From: Candidatus Methanophagales archaeon
Lineage (GTDB): Archaea; Halobacteriota; Syntropharchaeia; Alkanophagales; Methanospirareceae
Direction of reading: 5' to 3'
DNA: 36,795 nucleotides
NCBI GenBank assembly: GCA_013139985.1
Contig: WSZT01000123.1
Coordinates: 1-36,795 of the forward strand
This document shows positions 1 to 8,657 of the stretch, piece by piece. The number at the start of each line of letters is the position of its first letter. Positions within the stretch are counted from its first letter, which is position 1. The notes beneath the pieces were generated by a model that had not been told where the DNA came from, made no database searches, and was given only the letters and a program-made list of their open reading frames with translations. A program made the translations under genes and the position numbers.

Positions 1-2
1 AG

Positions 3-158
3 AGGACGCATCGCTGGACTTATGGATGGCGAATGCTCAGATACTTGAGGAAGAATGACACTTATCTTGCTATTGGACTCACGTATACAGATTACGGCAG
101 TAACCGACTGGAATATGGCGCGTATCCGATGATCGTTGGTGTGCATGTATTAGCGTAA
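3..158 (+). CDS. C-terminal end of an unidentified protein (partial)
   Basis: An open frame enters from the left edge and reads 51 codons to a TAA, ending ...YPMIVGVHVLA. It is the longest open frame at this edge; the next frame closes after about 18 codons. The residues look protein-like, with alternating aromatic and hydrophobic positions as in beta strands, but I do not recognise a family. The 5' part lies outside the window. It would converge on the cfbD gene about 30 bases away. Confidence 0.35.
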   Translation, partial: RTHRWTYGWRMLRYLRKNDTYLAIGLTYTDYGSNRLEYGAYPMIVGVHVLA

Positions 159-189
159 GGGAACGCACAACTAATTTGACAATGTCAAA

Positions 190-1281
190 TTACTCTTTCA
201 GCTTCAATATAGTATCACCGAATTCCGAAGGGATGATGCCAGTAGCACCCATCGTCTTAGGATGAAGGTCAATTTCAAGCACTGCATAGTCATGACCAAG
301 CCATTTTAACGGCTCGATTGTCCTTGGACCGTTAGTAACCGAGAAAATCTCCATTTTTATGTTATACTTCGCTAATGGCACACCATGCGGAATGCCTAAT
401 AAAACTGCGAAGTCATAATCTGAATAGAACTCTTTGATAATAGCAGCAGCTTTATCGCCTGCAACCCCATATTCATCCAACCCGCCGATTATATGGTCTA
501 TCGTGATACCGTCCGCAGCTAACTCGTCACGAATTATCGCCGAATAGCCTCGGATCTTTCTCACGCCCACGTTTATATCAAGGTTCGCGATATTAACGAT
601 TTGCGAAGCCGCAGCGACATTATTAACAGCTCTTAAAATGTCCGCGAACATGAATGCCGTCTCCTTCTTCGCATTTAAAACGCACACGCCCTTTTTTCCC
701 GCGTCTATGAGCTCAAGCAGCCTCCGGGCAACGTCTATTTTAGAATCGCCTTTCGATGGTGGGATAAAGCTTTTGCTTGCTGCTCCTACTTCCTTTTCTA
801 ATAACGTTGCCGCTTCAAGCATTCTCTTCTGACGTTCAAACTCATCACTACTGATTATACCTGCTTTATATGCGGATTCTAAGGTTAAGATAACGCCTAC
901 GGTGTTGTCTCGGTAGCCAGCATGCACGTCTACCGCAATCACCTTGCAGCCTACGCCACTGTCCACGATCGTCTGAGACAGGTCTTCACCGATGATCATG
1001 CTCGCACAGGTGCCCACTACGCCCATCAATTCCGGCTGGAACATCGCTTCAGCCTTCTTCAGTACACTCACGAGCGCTTCCTGTCCTCCGAACACGAAAT
1101 TACTCTCGTTCATTGCAGTGGTTAAAACATGCATACCGTCTTCTTCAAGCAGCCGGCTGTGCTTGAAACTGCAGCCCGGTGGGCCATGCAGAATCGCAAC
1201 GTCCACATCTAAATCACGGAGCGTATAAAGCGCAGCTACTATTGCGCTCGGTCTCGGATGCAGTATCATCTCTTCGCTCAT
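190..1281 (-). CDS. cfbD: Ni-sirohydrochlorin a,c-diamide reductive cyclase, catalytic subunit CfbD
   Basis: CfbD is a nitrogenase component 1-like protein. With the NifH-like CfbC it reduces Ni-sirohydrochlorin a,c-diamide and closes a ring to give seco-F430, a late step in making coenzyme F430 for methyl-coenzyme M reductase. The 363-residue length is typical. The N-terminus carries the family signature [21 protein letters not shown], and Cys37 (HGPPGC) and Cys92 (VVGTCAS) are placed like Fe-S cluster ligands of the NifD fold. The ATG at 1281 begins [12 protein letters not shown], as expected. It stands alone here; cfbC, cfbB and cfbE are not in the window. An AT-rich TATA element lies about 65 bases upstream. 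The assignment rests on strong whole-length similarity to the family as I know it. Confidence 0.9.
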   Translation of the reverse strand: MSEEMILHPRPSAIVAALYTLRDLDVDVAILHGPPGCSFKHSRLLEEDGMHVLTTAMNESNFVFGGQEALVSVLKKAEAMFQPELMGVVGTCASMIIGEDLSQTIVDSGVGCKVIAVDVHAGYRDNTVGVILTLESAYKAGIISSDEFERQKRMLEAATLLEKEVGAASKSFIPPSKGDSKIDVARRLLELIDAGKKGVCVLNAKKETAFMFADILRAVNNVAAASQIVNIANLDINVGVRKIRGYSAIIRDELAADGITIDHIIGGLDEYGVAGDKAAAIIKEFYSDYDFAVLLGIPHGVPLAKYNIKMEIFSVTNGPRTIEPLKWLGHDYAVLEIDLHPKTMGATGIIPSEFGDTILKLKE

Positions 1282-1342
1282 GTCTTGGGGTTCCTGCTTT
1301 TTTAGCCTTTACTTTACTGAAGAAGGGTTTAGGAAAAGAAAG

Positions 1343-1360
1343 TTTTTAATATATATTATT
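1343..1360 (-). promoter_or_regulatory. TATA-like promoter element upstream of cfbD
   Basis: Read on the minus strand this is AATAATATATATTAAAAACT, a good archaeal TATA element, about 65 bases before the cfbD start. Inferred from base composition and position only. Confidence 0.4.
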
Positions 1361-1440
1361 TTAATGGCATAGTCTAAAAAACCCAGGGATTTATCAACGC
1401 GGAGATCGCAGAGTTATGGCGCAGAGTTTATGACTATTTA

Positions 1441-1488
1441 TGACGCAGATTTACACGGATTTGATTTCTTCTGCGTTAATCTGCGTCA
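1441..1488. repeat. Inverted repeat, GACGCAGATTWAC family, copy A
   Basis: TGACGCAGATTTAC (1441-1454) and GTTAATCTGCGTCA (1475-1488) form 14-base arms with one mismatch around a 20-base centre. Related arm sequences occur at 17931-18086 and 32262-32365, and single related half-sites near 3051 and 30878, always between genes. Confidence 0.65.
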
Positions 1489-1676
1489 ATAATTAATTTT
1501 CTTGAACGAGGGATGGAGTATTTAAGGTATACGAGAACTTGAATATCGCCATTATATAAATTAAAGTATTATTTGATCGCACCATTTTCCCCCTCACCGT
1601 CTTTCAATTTCCCATAGGTGACATTTCAGGTATTCTATGGACTGTGGTATAAGAGAGCTAACGTAACTTCATACTG

Positions 1677-1964
1677 TTGATTGGACACTTTCGATTCGCT
1701 TTATCTCTTCTGCTATCTGATGTTTTTGATTTTGAATTGGAACGGTCTATGCTCCTTAAATGCGCACACAACTTCTGGACGATTTTATACGCAAAGAAGC
1801 CAGAAAAAGTGCCTGAAAATTGGCGGATGATAAAGGATCATATCGGGCTTGAAGCGACCGAAGAGAATCTGTTTTTGAGGGCGGTATATTCTACTGGTGG
1901 GAAGACAGTTATAGAGTTTAGCAGCAAAGAACCAATAAATAAAGAATTCATGATTTGTATCTCT
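1677..1964 (+). pseudogene. Possible gene fragment, unidentified
   Basis: An open frame with a TTG start runs to 2012, where its last codons lie antisense to the end of the neighbouring gene. The part outside that overlap (to about 1964) reads like protein (KKPEKVPENWRMIKDHIGLE). There is no clear ribosome binding site and the frame is closed just upstream by a TAA at 1659. I do not recognise it. It could be a remnant or a chance frame. Confidence 0.25.
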
Positions 1965-2732
1965 TCAAATTCGAGGAATAGATACGATAAACTCGGTTTC
2001 GGTTGGCGTTAATATAACGTCTTTATTTAATTGCTCTTTTATCGTTTTAATCATTCTATAAACGCCACTGCCAATATCTGTTACCATCCCAACTTTATAG
2101 AGTAGGTTATAAAGGGTCGGATTTCGGAGCACATGACAGCCCGCTATTTTCATACTCGCTACAGTAACGGTATTAGGTAACTTCCCCGGCGTTCTGATTT
2201 CTATTCTATCGTTAAATATGAATAATCTTATTGGTGCATTAATTGTATAATCCCTATGAACAATAGCATTTACAACTCCTTCTCTTAAAGCAGCCATAGG
2301 TATTTCGGGATATAATTCTGGTTCAAAACCTTTTATTCGGTGCTCTTCCCGTATATACAATCCCAAGAATCTTGATGTGTCCTCAAGTACATCTAAAATT
2401 TTACCATCTAAATCTTTTTTATCCGCTGGGGGGATGGAGATGTCCGTGCCCGGGATATAAGCGGCTATAATCTTTGCATATGGAATAAATCGTTGAGGAT
2501 TTTCTCCAAAAAATAGTATTCCAGCAAGTGTGGGCTTTTTATTAGGTGTAATAAGTTTAAGATTCTCAAGATAACTTTCAATTAAACTTTCTTCAGGAGA
2601 AATAGCTAAATACTTTTTCAGAAACGTTCTAAAATGGTCTATGTCAAGGCTACCAAGCGAGGCTCTAGAGATCGGAATTTTGTCATAATTTTCACCTTTT
2701 AATAATCGCTCTTGAAGTTCTAATTTATCCAT
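1965..2732 (-). CDS. AlbA_2/HATPase_c_4-type regulator-like protein, N-terminally truncated
   Basis: The 255 residues match the C-terminal two thirds of the COG2865 family (predicted regulators or RecG-like proteins with an AlbA_2 domain followed by a GHKL-like ATPase domain). Seen here are PTLAGILFFGENPQRFIPYA, the block EGVVNAIVHRDYTINAPIRLFIFNDRIEIRTPGKLP, and a C-terminal IGSGVYRMIKTIKE. Full family members have a further ~120 N-terminal residues forming the AlbA_2 domain; here the protein starts just after it. The ATG overlaps the stop of the upstream winged-helix ORF as ATGGATAA, so translation could be coupled. Either this is a decayed gene joined to another fragment, or the two ORFs form a split regulator. 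Confidence 0.6.
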   Translation of the reverse strand: MDKLELQERLLKGENYDKIPISRASLGSLDIDHFRTFLKKYLAISPEESLIESYLENLKLITPNKKPTLAGILFFGENPQRFIPYAKIIAAYIPGTDISIPPADKKDLDGKILDVLEDTSRFLGLYIREEHRIKGFEPELYPEIPMAALREGVVNAIVHRDYTINAPIRLFIFNDRIEIRTPGKLPNTVTVASMKIAGCHVLRNPTLYNLLYKVGMVTDIGSGVYRMIKTIKEQLNKDVILTPTETEFIVSIPRI

Positions 2733-2913
2733 TTAACGTGTATTTTCCCTTTTCTGCACCCAGCGGGATGATCATATATTTCCCTTTTTCTATGCGTTCA
2801 ATCCATCCCTTCTTCTCCAGTCGTGAAAGAATTACCCATAGCACCTCTTTTGGGATATTTGCCGTACTTGAGACATTCTCAATAGTGAAAAACCTTTTTT
2901 GCCAGTTCTTCAA
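2725..2913 (-). CDS. Winged-helix fragment similar to AbiEi-type antitoxin N-terminus
   Basis: The 62 residues resemble the N-terminal winged helix of AbiEi-type antitoxins and related regulators: FFTIENVSSTANIPKEVLWV as helix-turn-helix and GWIERIEKGKYMIIPLGAEK as wing. Family proteins go on for another 130 or more residues after this point, whereas here the frame ends five codons later, in the overlap with the next ORF. The AbiEii nucleotidyltransferase partner is absent. It is probably the stump of a toxin-antitoxin antitoxin, though a free-standing small DNA-binding protein is possible. Confidence 0.5.
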   Translation of the reverse strand: MKNWQKRFFTIENVSSTANIPKEVLWVILSRLEKKGWIERIEKGKYMIIPLGAEKGKYTLNG

Positions 2914-3084
2914 GTATGCTAATTCTCATTCTTATGTACTATCCTTAACAGCTAATTTTGTTATTGTTGGTGTATGTGATCGAGAAAAACGTCTCGCTTC
3001 TTTTTGTTGTTTTTCATAATAGTTTGATATACAATATTATCCTAATATCTCGTGAAAATCTGTGTAATCTTGTGGTTTTAATAA

Positions 3085-3114
3085 AAATAAAAAAAAGAGG
3101 GTTTACACCCCCTC
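3085..3114 (-). terminator. Hairpin plus T-tract terminator after fwdC
   Basis: On the minus strand, 11 bases after the fwdC stop, GAGGG-(8 nt)-CCCTC is followed by a run of T with only occasional A. This is the expected form of an intrinsic-like terminator for the fwd operon. Confidence 0.55.
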
Positions 3115-3125
3115 CCTCACTTCAC

Positions 3126-3911
3126 TCACTTAACGTACAGTGTTCCTTTTGCTTTCTTCGCAGTCATTGCGAGATCGCCACTATATTTCTTGTATTCCGC
3201 ACCGTCTATTGATTCCGTACCCTCCAACTTAAAAGAAGGCATCATATCCTGCACCGTACCCTTAACCGTTATCTCACCACTCGTCATATCCGCACCAGGC
3301 ATAACGGCATCGCCCTCTATCACTATTTTACCGCCGTGCATGTTCAAGCCCGCAAGCATTCTCGCATTGCCTTTTATCACTATCTCGCCACCACCCATGT
3401 ACTGTCCGACACACTCATCGGCATTGCCGCCAACCGTCACCTTTCCGCCTGTCATACCAGTCATCTCGCCCCGGTACATAGCACAGAGGTTAGCCGCAGC
3501 ATCTCCTCCTATAACCAGTTCTCCACCGTGCATTTCACGGCCGGCCCAGCAATCGGCATTACCCTTTACGGTTATTTTACCTCCGTTCATCATCGCACCG
3601 CAGTGCATGTCCACATCACCGTTAGCCTCTATCTCGCCTGCGGTCATACCATCGCCTATCCGCTTCACACGAGACAAATCGCCGTCCAGCACTATCTTCA
3701 CATCGTCCGCACTACCGGCAGTCCCATCTACGCTCACATCGAACAGATCGCCCGTATTCTCTTCTTTATTGCCCCACCAGACCTGAACCGCCTTTATCTC
3801 CGCTTCCGTCTTACCAAACAATTTATCCGGAGTCAATGAATCCACCTCAACGGGTATCTTCGCAACTCCGCTCGTAACTTCACTCTTTAACTTCAATTTT
3901 ATCGTCTGCAT
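3126..3911 (-). CDS. fwdC: Formylmethanofuran dehydrogenase subunit C
   Basis: FwdC is the beta-helical subunit of the tungsten/molybdenum formylmethanofuran dehydrogenase, which reduces CO2 to formylmethanofuran or runs in reverse. It packs against FwdA and FwdB. The 261 residues show the family's glycine-rich ladder from about residue 75 to 220, with repeated units such as MNGGKITVKGNADCWAG, MHGGELVIGGDAAANLC and MGGGEIVIKGNARMLAG. Length is normal. It is the last gene of the operon, 24 bases after fwdA, and is followed by a hairpin/T-tract. The same repeats occur in glutamate synthase GXGXG domains, but the operon context settles the assignment. Confidence 0.95.
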   Translation of the reverse strand: MQTIKLKLKSEVTSGVAKIPVEVDSLTPDKLFGKTEAEIKAVQVWWGNKEENTGDLFDVSVDGTAGSADDVKIVLDGDLSRVKRIGDGMTAGEIEANGDVDMHCGAMMNGGKITVKGNADCWAGREMHGGELVIGGDAAANLCAMYRGEMTGMTGGKVTVGGNADECVGQYMGGGEIVIKGNARMLAGLNMHGGKIVIEGDAVMPGADMTSGEITVKGTVQDMMPSFKLEGTESIDGAEYKKYSGDLAMTAKKAKGTLYVK

Positions 3912-3935
3912 TTTTTTTCTTTCCTCCTTCCTATA

Positions 3936-5624
3936 TTAGCTCCTCCAGGGCGCCTTTATCTCATATGGATTCGGTACGTAAGCGTCCTGCACAGGATAAT
4001 TATTGAGGGTCACCGAATAGTAATGATCGAACTTATCCTTCAACTTGACCATCATCTCATCCGTCAGCTTATCGTCACATTCCGGCGTCACGAAATACGT
4101 CTTTCCTGCAGGTGTCGCAACCACTTCGCCGTCCTTTACCACAATTTGGCCGCCTTTTATCGTGTATTTCGTGTTCAAGAACGCTTTCTGTATCTTACCC
4201 GCATCTGTTTCTTCTGGTGTCATATCATAAATTGCAACGTCACCGTCAGCACCAACGCCAAGATGCCCTTTTCCGTGCTCATGCAATCCCAACGCCTTTG
4301 CAGTCATACCCCTCGTTATTATCGCTATCTCATTTAAGTCGTACTCACGATCTATAGAAGGCAGCAGCGCCTTGTCGTATATTACCTTGTGCATATCCGC
4401 CGACGACTCTTCACGCCTCTTCTTGCTCATCAGCATCGAAATAAGGATCGGATACCCAATGAACGGTCCTGCATTTGGATGGTCGGTCGTGAGCGCAATC
4501 TTCCACGGGTCTTCAACCAGCAATGCTAATTCCATACCTATTGCCCACTGGATAGTATTTACCGGCGATTTACCGGAATACAAAAACGGTGTTATTCCCG
4601 AACCCGTCTCAAGCTCGACATCGTGGTTCGTCCATTTCCGGCCCGTTATCTGATACAAACTGTATTCCATCGGGCCATCTGCGGTCATTGTCGTTGTATC
4701 TCCAAGGATTATAGAGCCGATGTCAATAGTCGCATGGTCGTTTTGGTTTATATAACCTGCAATTGCATCCGCCTTCGACTCGAAATCACCCCAGTTCGTA
4801 CCGCCGTAAGAATGGAACTGTGTATGAGTGGTATGCATAACCTGCCGATCTTTCGCCGGTTTTATGCCTTTCACGAGGTCATAAGTCTCCTTTGTTATCT
4901 CGAAGTTTCCCGGATGACCGAGCATGTTCGTATGCACATGGATAGAGTGAGGCATATCGAACTTCTCATTCGCTTCTGCTAAACCTTTTATTATCTCTGC
5001 CGGTGTAACCTCGAACGTAGGCACGGTATCATTCAAACTGCAGTTCTTTCCCCAGCCCCACATCTCTGTTCCGCCTGGATTCACGATTTTCACACCGAAG
5101 CCTTTTGTTGCTTTCATTATCCATGCCACATACGCAGCAAGCAGGTCCATGTCCCCGCCATTTACATACTCCATCGTCATCCAGTTGTTGTCAAGGAGCG
5201 GTAATGCCGCATTATCCAGTATCGGAATGTCTACTAACTCTTCATGCGTGTGTCTCGCTGCAAGAGGCGGCATTGCCGCTTCCATCACAAATGTATAGCC
5301 CATCCTCGCATACCGATAGCCAGTAGCGAACGTATTAGGCACCGAATAACCGGATTGCATCCGGCAAACCTTCGTCTTCGCCTCTACGCCCTTCCTACCG
5401 TCTTCTGGTCTGAACAGCCTGCCCGAATTGACTTTACCGCCTGCAATGTGAGAATGGATGTCCACACCACCTGGCATTACTACTCTGCCCTCTGCGTCTA
5501 TCACTTTCGGATTCTTTACTTCCGCCACTACTTTACCGTCACGAATGCAAATGTCCTTCTTCTCGCCCTTCACGCCATTTAGCGGGTCATAAACCACTCC
5601 GTTCTTTATTAATACTTCTGCCAT
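3936..5624 (-). CDS. fwdA: Formylmethanofuran dehydrogenase subunit A (amidohydrolase subunit)
   Basis: FwdA holds the binuclear metal site that joins formate and methanofuran to give formylmethanofuran (or hydrolyses it in reverse). The 562 residues have the amidohydrolase layout: a beta-sandwich start (MAEVLIKNGVVYDPLNG), metal ligands His57 and His59 in GGVDIHSHIAGG, further His-rich strands (HSIHVHTNMLGHPGN, MHTTHTQFHSYGG), and the conserved Asp in LTTDHPNAGPFIGYP. Length is standard. A good Shine-Dalgarno (GGAGGG) lies about 8 bases before the ATG, inside the end of fwdB; the two genes are one base apart, so translation is probably coupled. Confidence 0.96.
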   Translation of the reverse strand: MAEVLIKNGVVYDPLNGVKGEKKDICIRDGKVVAEVKNPKVIDAEGRVVMPGGVDIHSHIAGGKVNSGRLFRPEDGRKGVEAKTKVCRMQSGYSVPNTFATGYRYARMGYTFVMEAAMPPLAARHTHEELVDIPILDNAALPLLDNNWMTMEYVNGGDMDLLAAYVAWIMKATKGFGVKIVNPGGTEMWGWGKNCSLNDTVPTFEVTPAEIIKGLAEANEKFDMPHSIHVHTNMLGHPGNFEITKETYDLVKGIKPAKDRQVMHTTHTQFHSYGGTNWGDFESKADAIAGYINQNDHATIDIGSIILGDTTTMTADGPMEYSLYQITGRKWTNHDVELETGSGITPFLYSGKSPVNTIQWAIGMELALLVEDPWKIALTTDHPNAGPFIGYPILISMLMSKKRREESSADMHKVIYDKALLPSIDREYDLNEIAIITRGMTAKALGLHEHGKGHLGVGADGDVAIYDMTPEETDAGKIQKAFLNTKYTIKGGQIVVKDGEVVATPAGKTYFVTPECDDKLTDEMMVKLKDKFDHYYSVTLNNYPVQDAYVPNPYEIKAPWRS

Positions 5625-5625
5625 T

Positions 5626-6930
5626 TTACTTGCCCTCCTTTTCTTTTATCGCACGCACTTCGTCCAGTATACGCTTCAGTATCTCCTCATCCTCTGGATA
5701 TTCCGAATCGATTAATTTACGCAGCCGTATAGGTATATTATCCATCCGGTAGACGTTCCCCTCTGCTTCCACACCACTTACCGCAACCGGAAAGACGACA
5801 TCTGCGAATTCGGTTGTCGGATTCGGGTATGGATCTATCTGAATGACCGGAATCTTAGCGAGGTGCTTTATTGACTCACCCGGGAAATGTGCGCCTGGGT
5901 CTGATGCGATTATCATCGCGGCATCACACTCTTGCCTGATTAAAAGGTCCGTAGCCGATAGCTCACCCGGGTTGTACCATGCGTAACCGCGAGTTAAATC
6001 AACGGCAAATGGGAATCCCGTCTCCCACGTGCAGACCTGATTGATTCCCGCTACGTTGTAATGACCTCGCATTGGCGTTATAGTGAACTTGGTGTGTGTA
6101 TGCGCGGCTCGCGTCATTTGTATCGCATTCACGATGTTGTTCTGCCTTGCTCCAGTGTGCGTCACACCCATCCCGAAGAATGTTGCCCCGAACTTCGCTC
6201 CTTTCATCATCTCCGCGGTCTCTAATAAGTCCTTCTTCGACACACCGCCTACCTCGTCCGGTACTACGTCCTCATGCCCGTACAGAATAGCCCTCAAGGC
6301 AGAGAACACTAGATAATCTTTACCTTGGTCTAATTGTAAGAATACGTCCGCCATCTTCGACGTCTTTGTCGCCCGTACATCAACAACGACAAGTTTCTTC
6401 GCCTTTTTGCCCTCTTCTGTCCAAAACCCCTTTGAGACATACGAGTATCGCTTCATGTGGTTAGCATGCGCCTCTGCAGGGTTTGCACCCCAGTATATAA
6501 TAACGTCTGCACGGTTCTTCACCTCTCCAAGCGTGCATGAGGGCAGTCCAACATCCTGAATCGCCAGCACGGAAGGGCCATGACAGACCGAAGCGGTATT
6601 ATCTATAACGGCACCTAGCTCCTCTGCAAGCTCGACTCCTACTTTATCCGCTTCACAAACCGTAGAACTCCAGCCATATAGTAGCGGTCTTCTCGATGCC
6701 GCTAATATCTCCGCCGCCTTCTTTATCGCTTCGTCATAAGAGCAGTCCTTGAGCTCGCCATTTACTCTTATCGCAGGGCTCTTTATCCTGTTGTGCCCCA
6801 TTAGCTTGCTCTTCCCTACAGAACATGCCCCCCTCTTCACCTTCGTCACTTTGTTATCTTCTACTTCTACCACGATATCGTCGCATACACAGCCACACAA
6901 AGAGCATACAACATCCGTAACTTCTACCAT
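5626..6930 (-). CDS. fwdB: Formylmethanofuran dehydrogenase subunit B (catalytic W/Mo subunit)
   Basis: FwdB carries the bis-pyranopterin W or Mo cofactor and one [4Fe-4S] cluster, and interconverts CO2 and formate, which is passed through a tunnel to FwdA. The N-terminus has the cluster motif C9-x2-C12-x3-C16 followed by Cys36 (KRGACSVGK). The metal-ligand position is Cys116 (ASVCHGPS), so this is the cysteine and not the selenocysteine form. The rest fits the molybdopterin oxidoreductase fold (YWGANPAEAHANHMKRY, IASDPGAHFPG). The 434-residue length is typical. It lies 16 bases after fwdD. Whether it uses W or Mo cannot be told from sequence alone. Confidence 0.96.
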   Translation of the reverse strand: MVEVTDVVCSLCGCVCDDIVVEVEDNKVTKVKRGACSVGKSKLMGHNRIKSPAIRVNGELKDCSYDEAIKKAAEILAASRRPLLYGWSSTVCEADKVGVELAEELGAVIDNTASVCHGPSVLAIQDVGLPSCTLGEVKNRADVIIYWGANPAEAHANHMKRYSYVSKGFWTEEGKKAKKLVVVDVRATKTSKMADVFLQLDQGKDYLVFSALRAILYGHEDVVPDEVGGVSKKDLLETAEMMKGAKFGATFFGMGVTHTGARQNNIVNAIQMTRAAHTHTKFTITPMRGHYNVAGINQVCTWETGFPFAVDLTRGYAWYNPGELSATDLLIRQECDAAMIIASDPGAHFPGESIKHLAKIPVIQIDPYPNPTTEFADVVFPVAVSGVEAEGNVYRMDNIPIRLRKLIDSEYPEDEEILKRILDEVRAIKEKEGK

Positions 6931-6946
6931 TTTTTCCTTTTTCCTC

Positions 6947-7327
6947 CTAGCCCATATACGTCTGCATCAGTTCTTTTACATGCAGAACTTTATCGCCTGT
7001 CTTCTCTATCTCCGCATCTATGCCCTTATACGAGGGCATACCCGCACCGTGCGTATCCCCACTGACAAGAGCATTTGCCCAGGGACCCATCGGCATAAAA
7101 GCTATCCCTTCTGGAGTTCCTGCATCTTCTTTCGCTTTCACTATCACTTCGCCATGACTCGTTTTCACCTTCACCGACTCATCAGCAGCCACACCCAGCT
7201 TTTCCATATCCGCTTTGTTCAGATCACATCGTGCCACTTCATCAAAGTACTCTTCTGACATCTTACTGTCTAAATTTCGGCCTTGAACAGTTGTTCTTCC
7301 ACTTATCAAATTCACTTTTGTTCCCAT
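6947..7327 (-). CDS. fwdD: Formylmethanofuran dehydrogenase subunit D
   Basis: FwdD is the small subunit homologous to the C-terminal molydopterin-dinucleotide-binding domain of larger oxidoreductases; it completes the cofactor pocket of FwdB. Motifs are VNLISGRTTVQGRNLDSK near the start and GIAFMPMGPWANALVSGDTHGAGMPSYKG, the typical dinucleotide-binding loop. The ORF track starts at 7360, but that codon lies inside the predicted TATA box; the ATG at 7327 (MGTKVNLISG) matches the family start and gives 126 residues. It is the first gene of the operon D-B-A-C. The ferredoxin-like subunits F and G and subunit E are not nearby. Confidence 0.93.
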   Translation of the reverse strand: MGTKVNLISGRTTVQGRNLDSKMSEEYFDEVARCDLNKADMEKLGVAADESVKVKTSHGEVIVKAKEDAGTPEGIAFMPMGPWANALVSGDTHGAGMPSYKGIDAEIEKTGDKVLHVKELMQTYMG

Positions 7328-7358
7328 TTTTATCCATTTATATCTCGTACAAACGAAC

Positions 7359-7370
7359 ATTTAAATATAT
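7359..7370 (-). promoter_or_regulatory. TATA box of the fwdDBAC operon
   Basis: The minus strand reads CGATATATTTAAATG. Transcription starting about 25 bases downstream would leave a leader of roughly 10 bases before the fwdD ATG at 7327. Confidence 0.5.
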
Positions 7371-7512
7371 CGGAATTTCTCTTCCGTAACAAATTAAATG
7401 ATGGCGGTAGAGAGTTCAGCACGGAATGATGAGTTTCATCATGACCTTTGGATGATATGCATGACTGCCAGGGCCATCATATTTTTCATCGATACGAATA
7501 CTTCGGCGGCTA

Positions 7513-7523
7513 TTTTATAAAGA
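7513..7523 (+). promoter_or_regulatory. TATA box of tyrS
   Basis: TTTTATAAAGA lies about 45 bases before the tyrS ATG at 7562, leaving a short leader with a GGTGAT ribosome binding site at its end. Confidence 0.45.
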
Positions 7524-7561
7524 TAATTTAATACCCATAATTATAATTTTATGGTGATAGG

Positions 7562-8566
7562 ATGGCGAGTCATCCAACTTGTACCATAAAGAAAGAAAGA
7601 ACAAAAACAATGACAGAAAGCGAACCAATGAGGATATTGGAACGGAATGTAGAGGAGCTAATAACAAAAGAGGAGTTAGAAGAGGTATTGTCGTCAAAGA
7701 AGAAGCCAAGAGCGTATGTAGGCTATGAGCCAAGTGGTCGTGTCCACATCGGACATTTACCTATACTAAACAAGCTGAAAGAACTGCAACGTTTCGGCTT
7801 TCACATAATCGTGCTCCTTGCTGATCTGCATGCGTATCTAAACGAAAAAGGTAGCCTGGAGCAGATACGGGAGACAGCAGAGTATAATAAGCGCTGTTTC
7901 GCCGCTGCGGGCTTAAGTGACGAGACCGAATTCATTTTTGGGTCTTCTTTCCAATTGGACAATGAATATATGATGAATGTATTAAAACTTGCCACAGTGA
8001 CGACGGAAAAGAGGGCGAAGAGGAGTATGGACGAGCTCTCAAGGAGCAAGGAAGACCGGAAAGTATCTCAGACGATATATCCACTGATGCAAGCAGTGGA
8101 TATAGCATACCTTGATATAGATGTAGCAGTAGGCGGGATAGACCAGCGGAAGATACATATGCTTTCGCGCGAGAACATCCCGAAATTAGGCTTCAAAGCA
8201 CCTATTTGTATCCACATGCCGCTATTAATCGGATTGGATGGTGAGAAGATGTCCTCCTCATTGGGCAATTACATTGCGGTGGACGAGCCTGTAAAAAGCG
8301 TAGAGAAGAAGATAATGGGCGCTTTTTGTCCCGCCAAGATCGCAGAAGGCAATCCCATACTGCAAATATACAAGCATACTATATTTCCCGCGGTAGGTAA
8401 AGTGACAATAGAAAGAAAAGACAAATACGGTGGCAATATAACTGCTAATAGCTACGAGGAGCTCGAACTCGATTATTTACACGAGCGGGTACATCCGTTA
8501 GATGTAAAGACAAATGCAGTGCGGTATTTAAATGATGTTTTAGCGCCTATGATGGATTTGAAATAA
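7562..8566 (+). CDS. tyrS: Tyrosyl-tRNA synthetase (archaeal type)
   Basis: This enzyme attaches tyrosine to tRNA-Tyr using ATP. It is a class I synthetase of the compact archaeal/eukaryal type (334 residues). Visible motifs are YEPSGRVHIGHLPI with HIGH at residues 62-65, the tyrosine pocket around LLADLHAYLN, the conserved block SQTIYPLMQAVDIAYLDIDVAVGGIDQRKIHMLSRE, and the KMSKS-type loop GEKMSSSLGN. The start at 7562 has a GGTGAT ribosome binding site four bases upstream. An internal ATG at 7610 (MTESEP) is closer to the start of Methanocaldococcus TyrRS, so a shorter product is possible. The QAVD...D pattern is that of TyrRS and not TrpRS. Confidence 0.94.
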   Translation: MASHPTCTIKKERTKTMTESEPMRILERNVEELITKEELEEVLSSKKKPRAYVGYEPSGRVHIGHLPILNKLKELQRFGFHIIVLLADLHAYLNEKGSLEQIRETAEYNKRCFAAAGLSDETEFIFGSSFQLDNEYMMNVLKLATVTTEKRAKRSMDELSRSKEDRKVSQTIYPLMQAVDIAYLDIDVAVGGIDQRKIHMLSRENIPKLGFKAPICIHMPLLIGLDGEKMSSSLGNYIAVDEPVKSVEKKIMGAFCPAKIAEGNPILQIYKHTIFPAVGKVTIERKDKYGGNITANSYEELELDYLHERVHPLDVKTNAVRYLNDVLAPMMDLK

Positions 8567-8605
8567 CCGTGAAAAATTTTGACAAGACGGTTATTTTTAA
8601 ATTTA

Positions 8606-8615
8606 GTTTATAAGG
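8606..8615 (+). promoter_or_regulatory. TATA-like element upstream of topA
   Basis: GTTTATAAGG lies about 45 bases before the topA start; another A/T-rich candidate (TTTTTAAATTT) is just upstream. Confidence 0.35.
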
Positions 8616-8657
8616 GCCTAGGAAATAATACGTTAATATCCTAATCGGAGAGGTCAA

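Larger units (their letters stand above)
1282..1676. other. Spacer with repeat sequence and cfbD promoter
   Basis: This stretch of about 395 bases holds the cfbD promoter, a degenerate repeat run (gcggagatcgcagag and similar, about 1398-1435) and the inverted repeat listed separately. No convincing gene was seen on either strand. Confidence 0.5.

Noticed and set aside
3190-3786. 198-aa plus-strand ORF over fwdC
   Set aside because: Shadow of the glycine-repeat fwdC gene; Pro/Ser-rich composition is what the complement of such repeats gives.
7429-7470. ATGATGA-GTT-TCATCAT hairpin resembling a C-box of a C/D sRNA
   Set aside because: The C-box-like sequence is present, but no CTGA D or D' box was found at suitable distance; left as chance hairpin between fwdD and tyrS.
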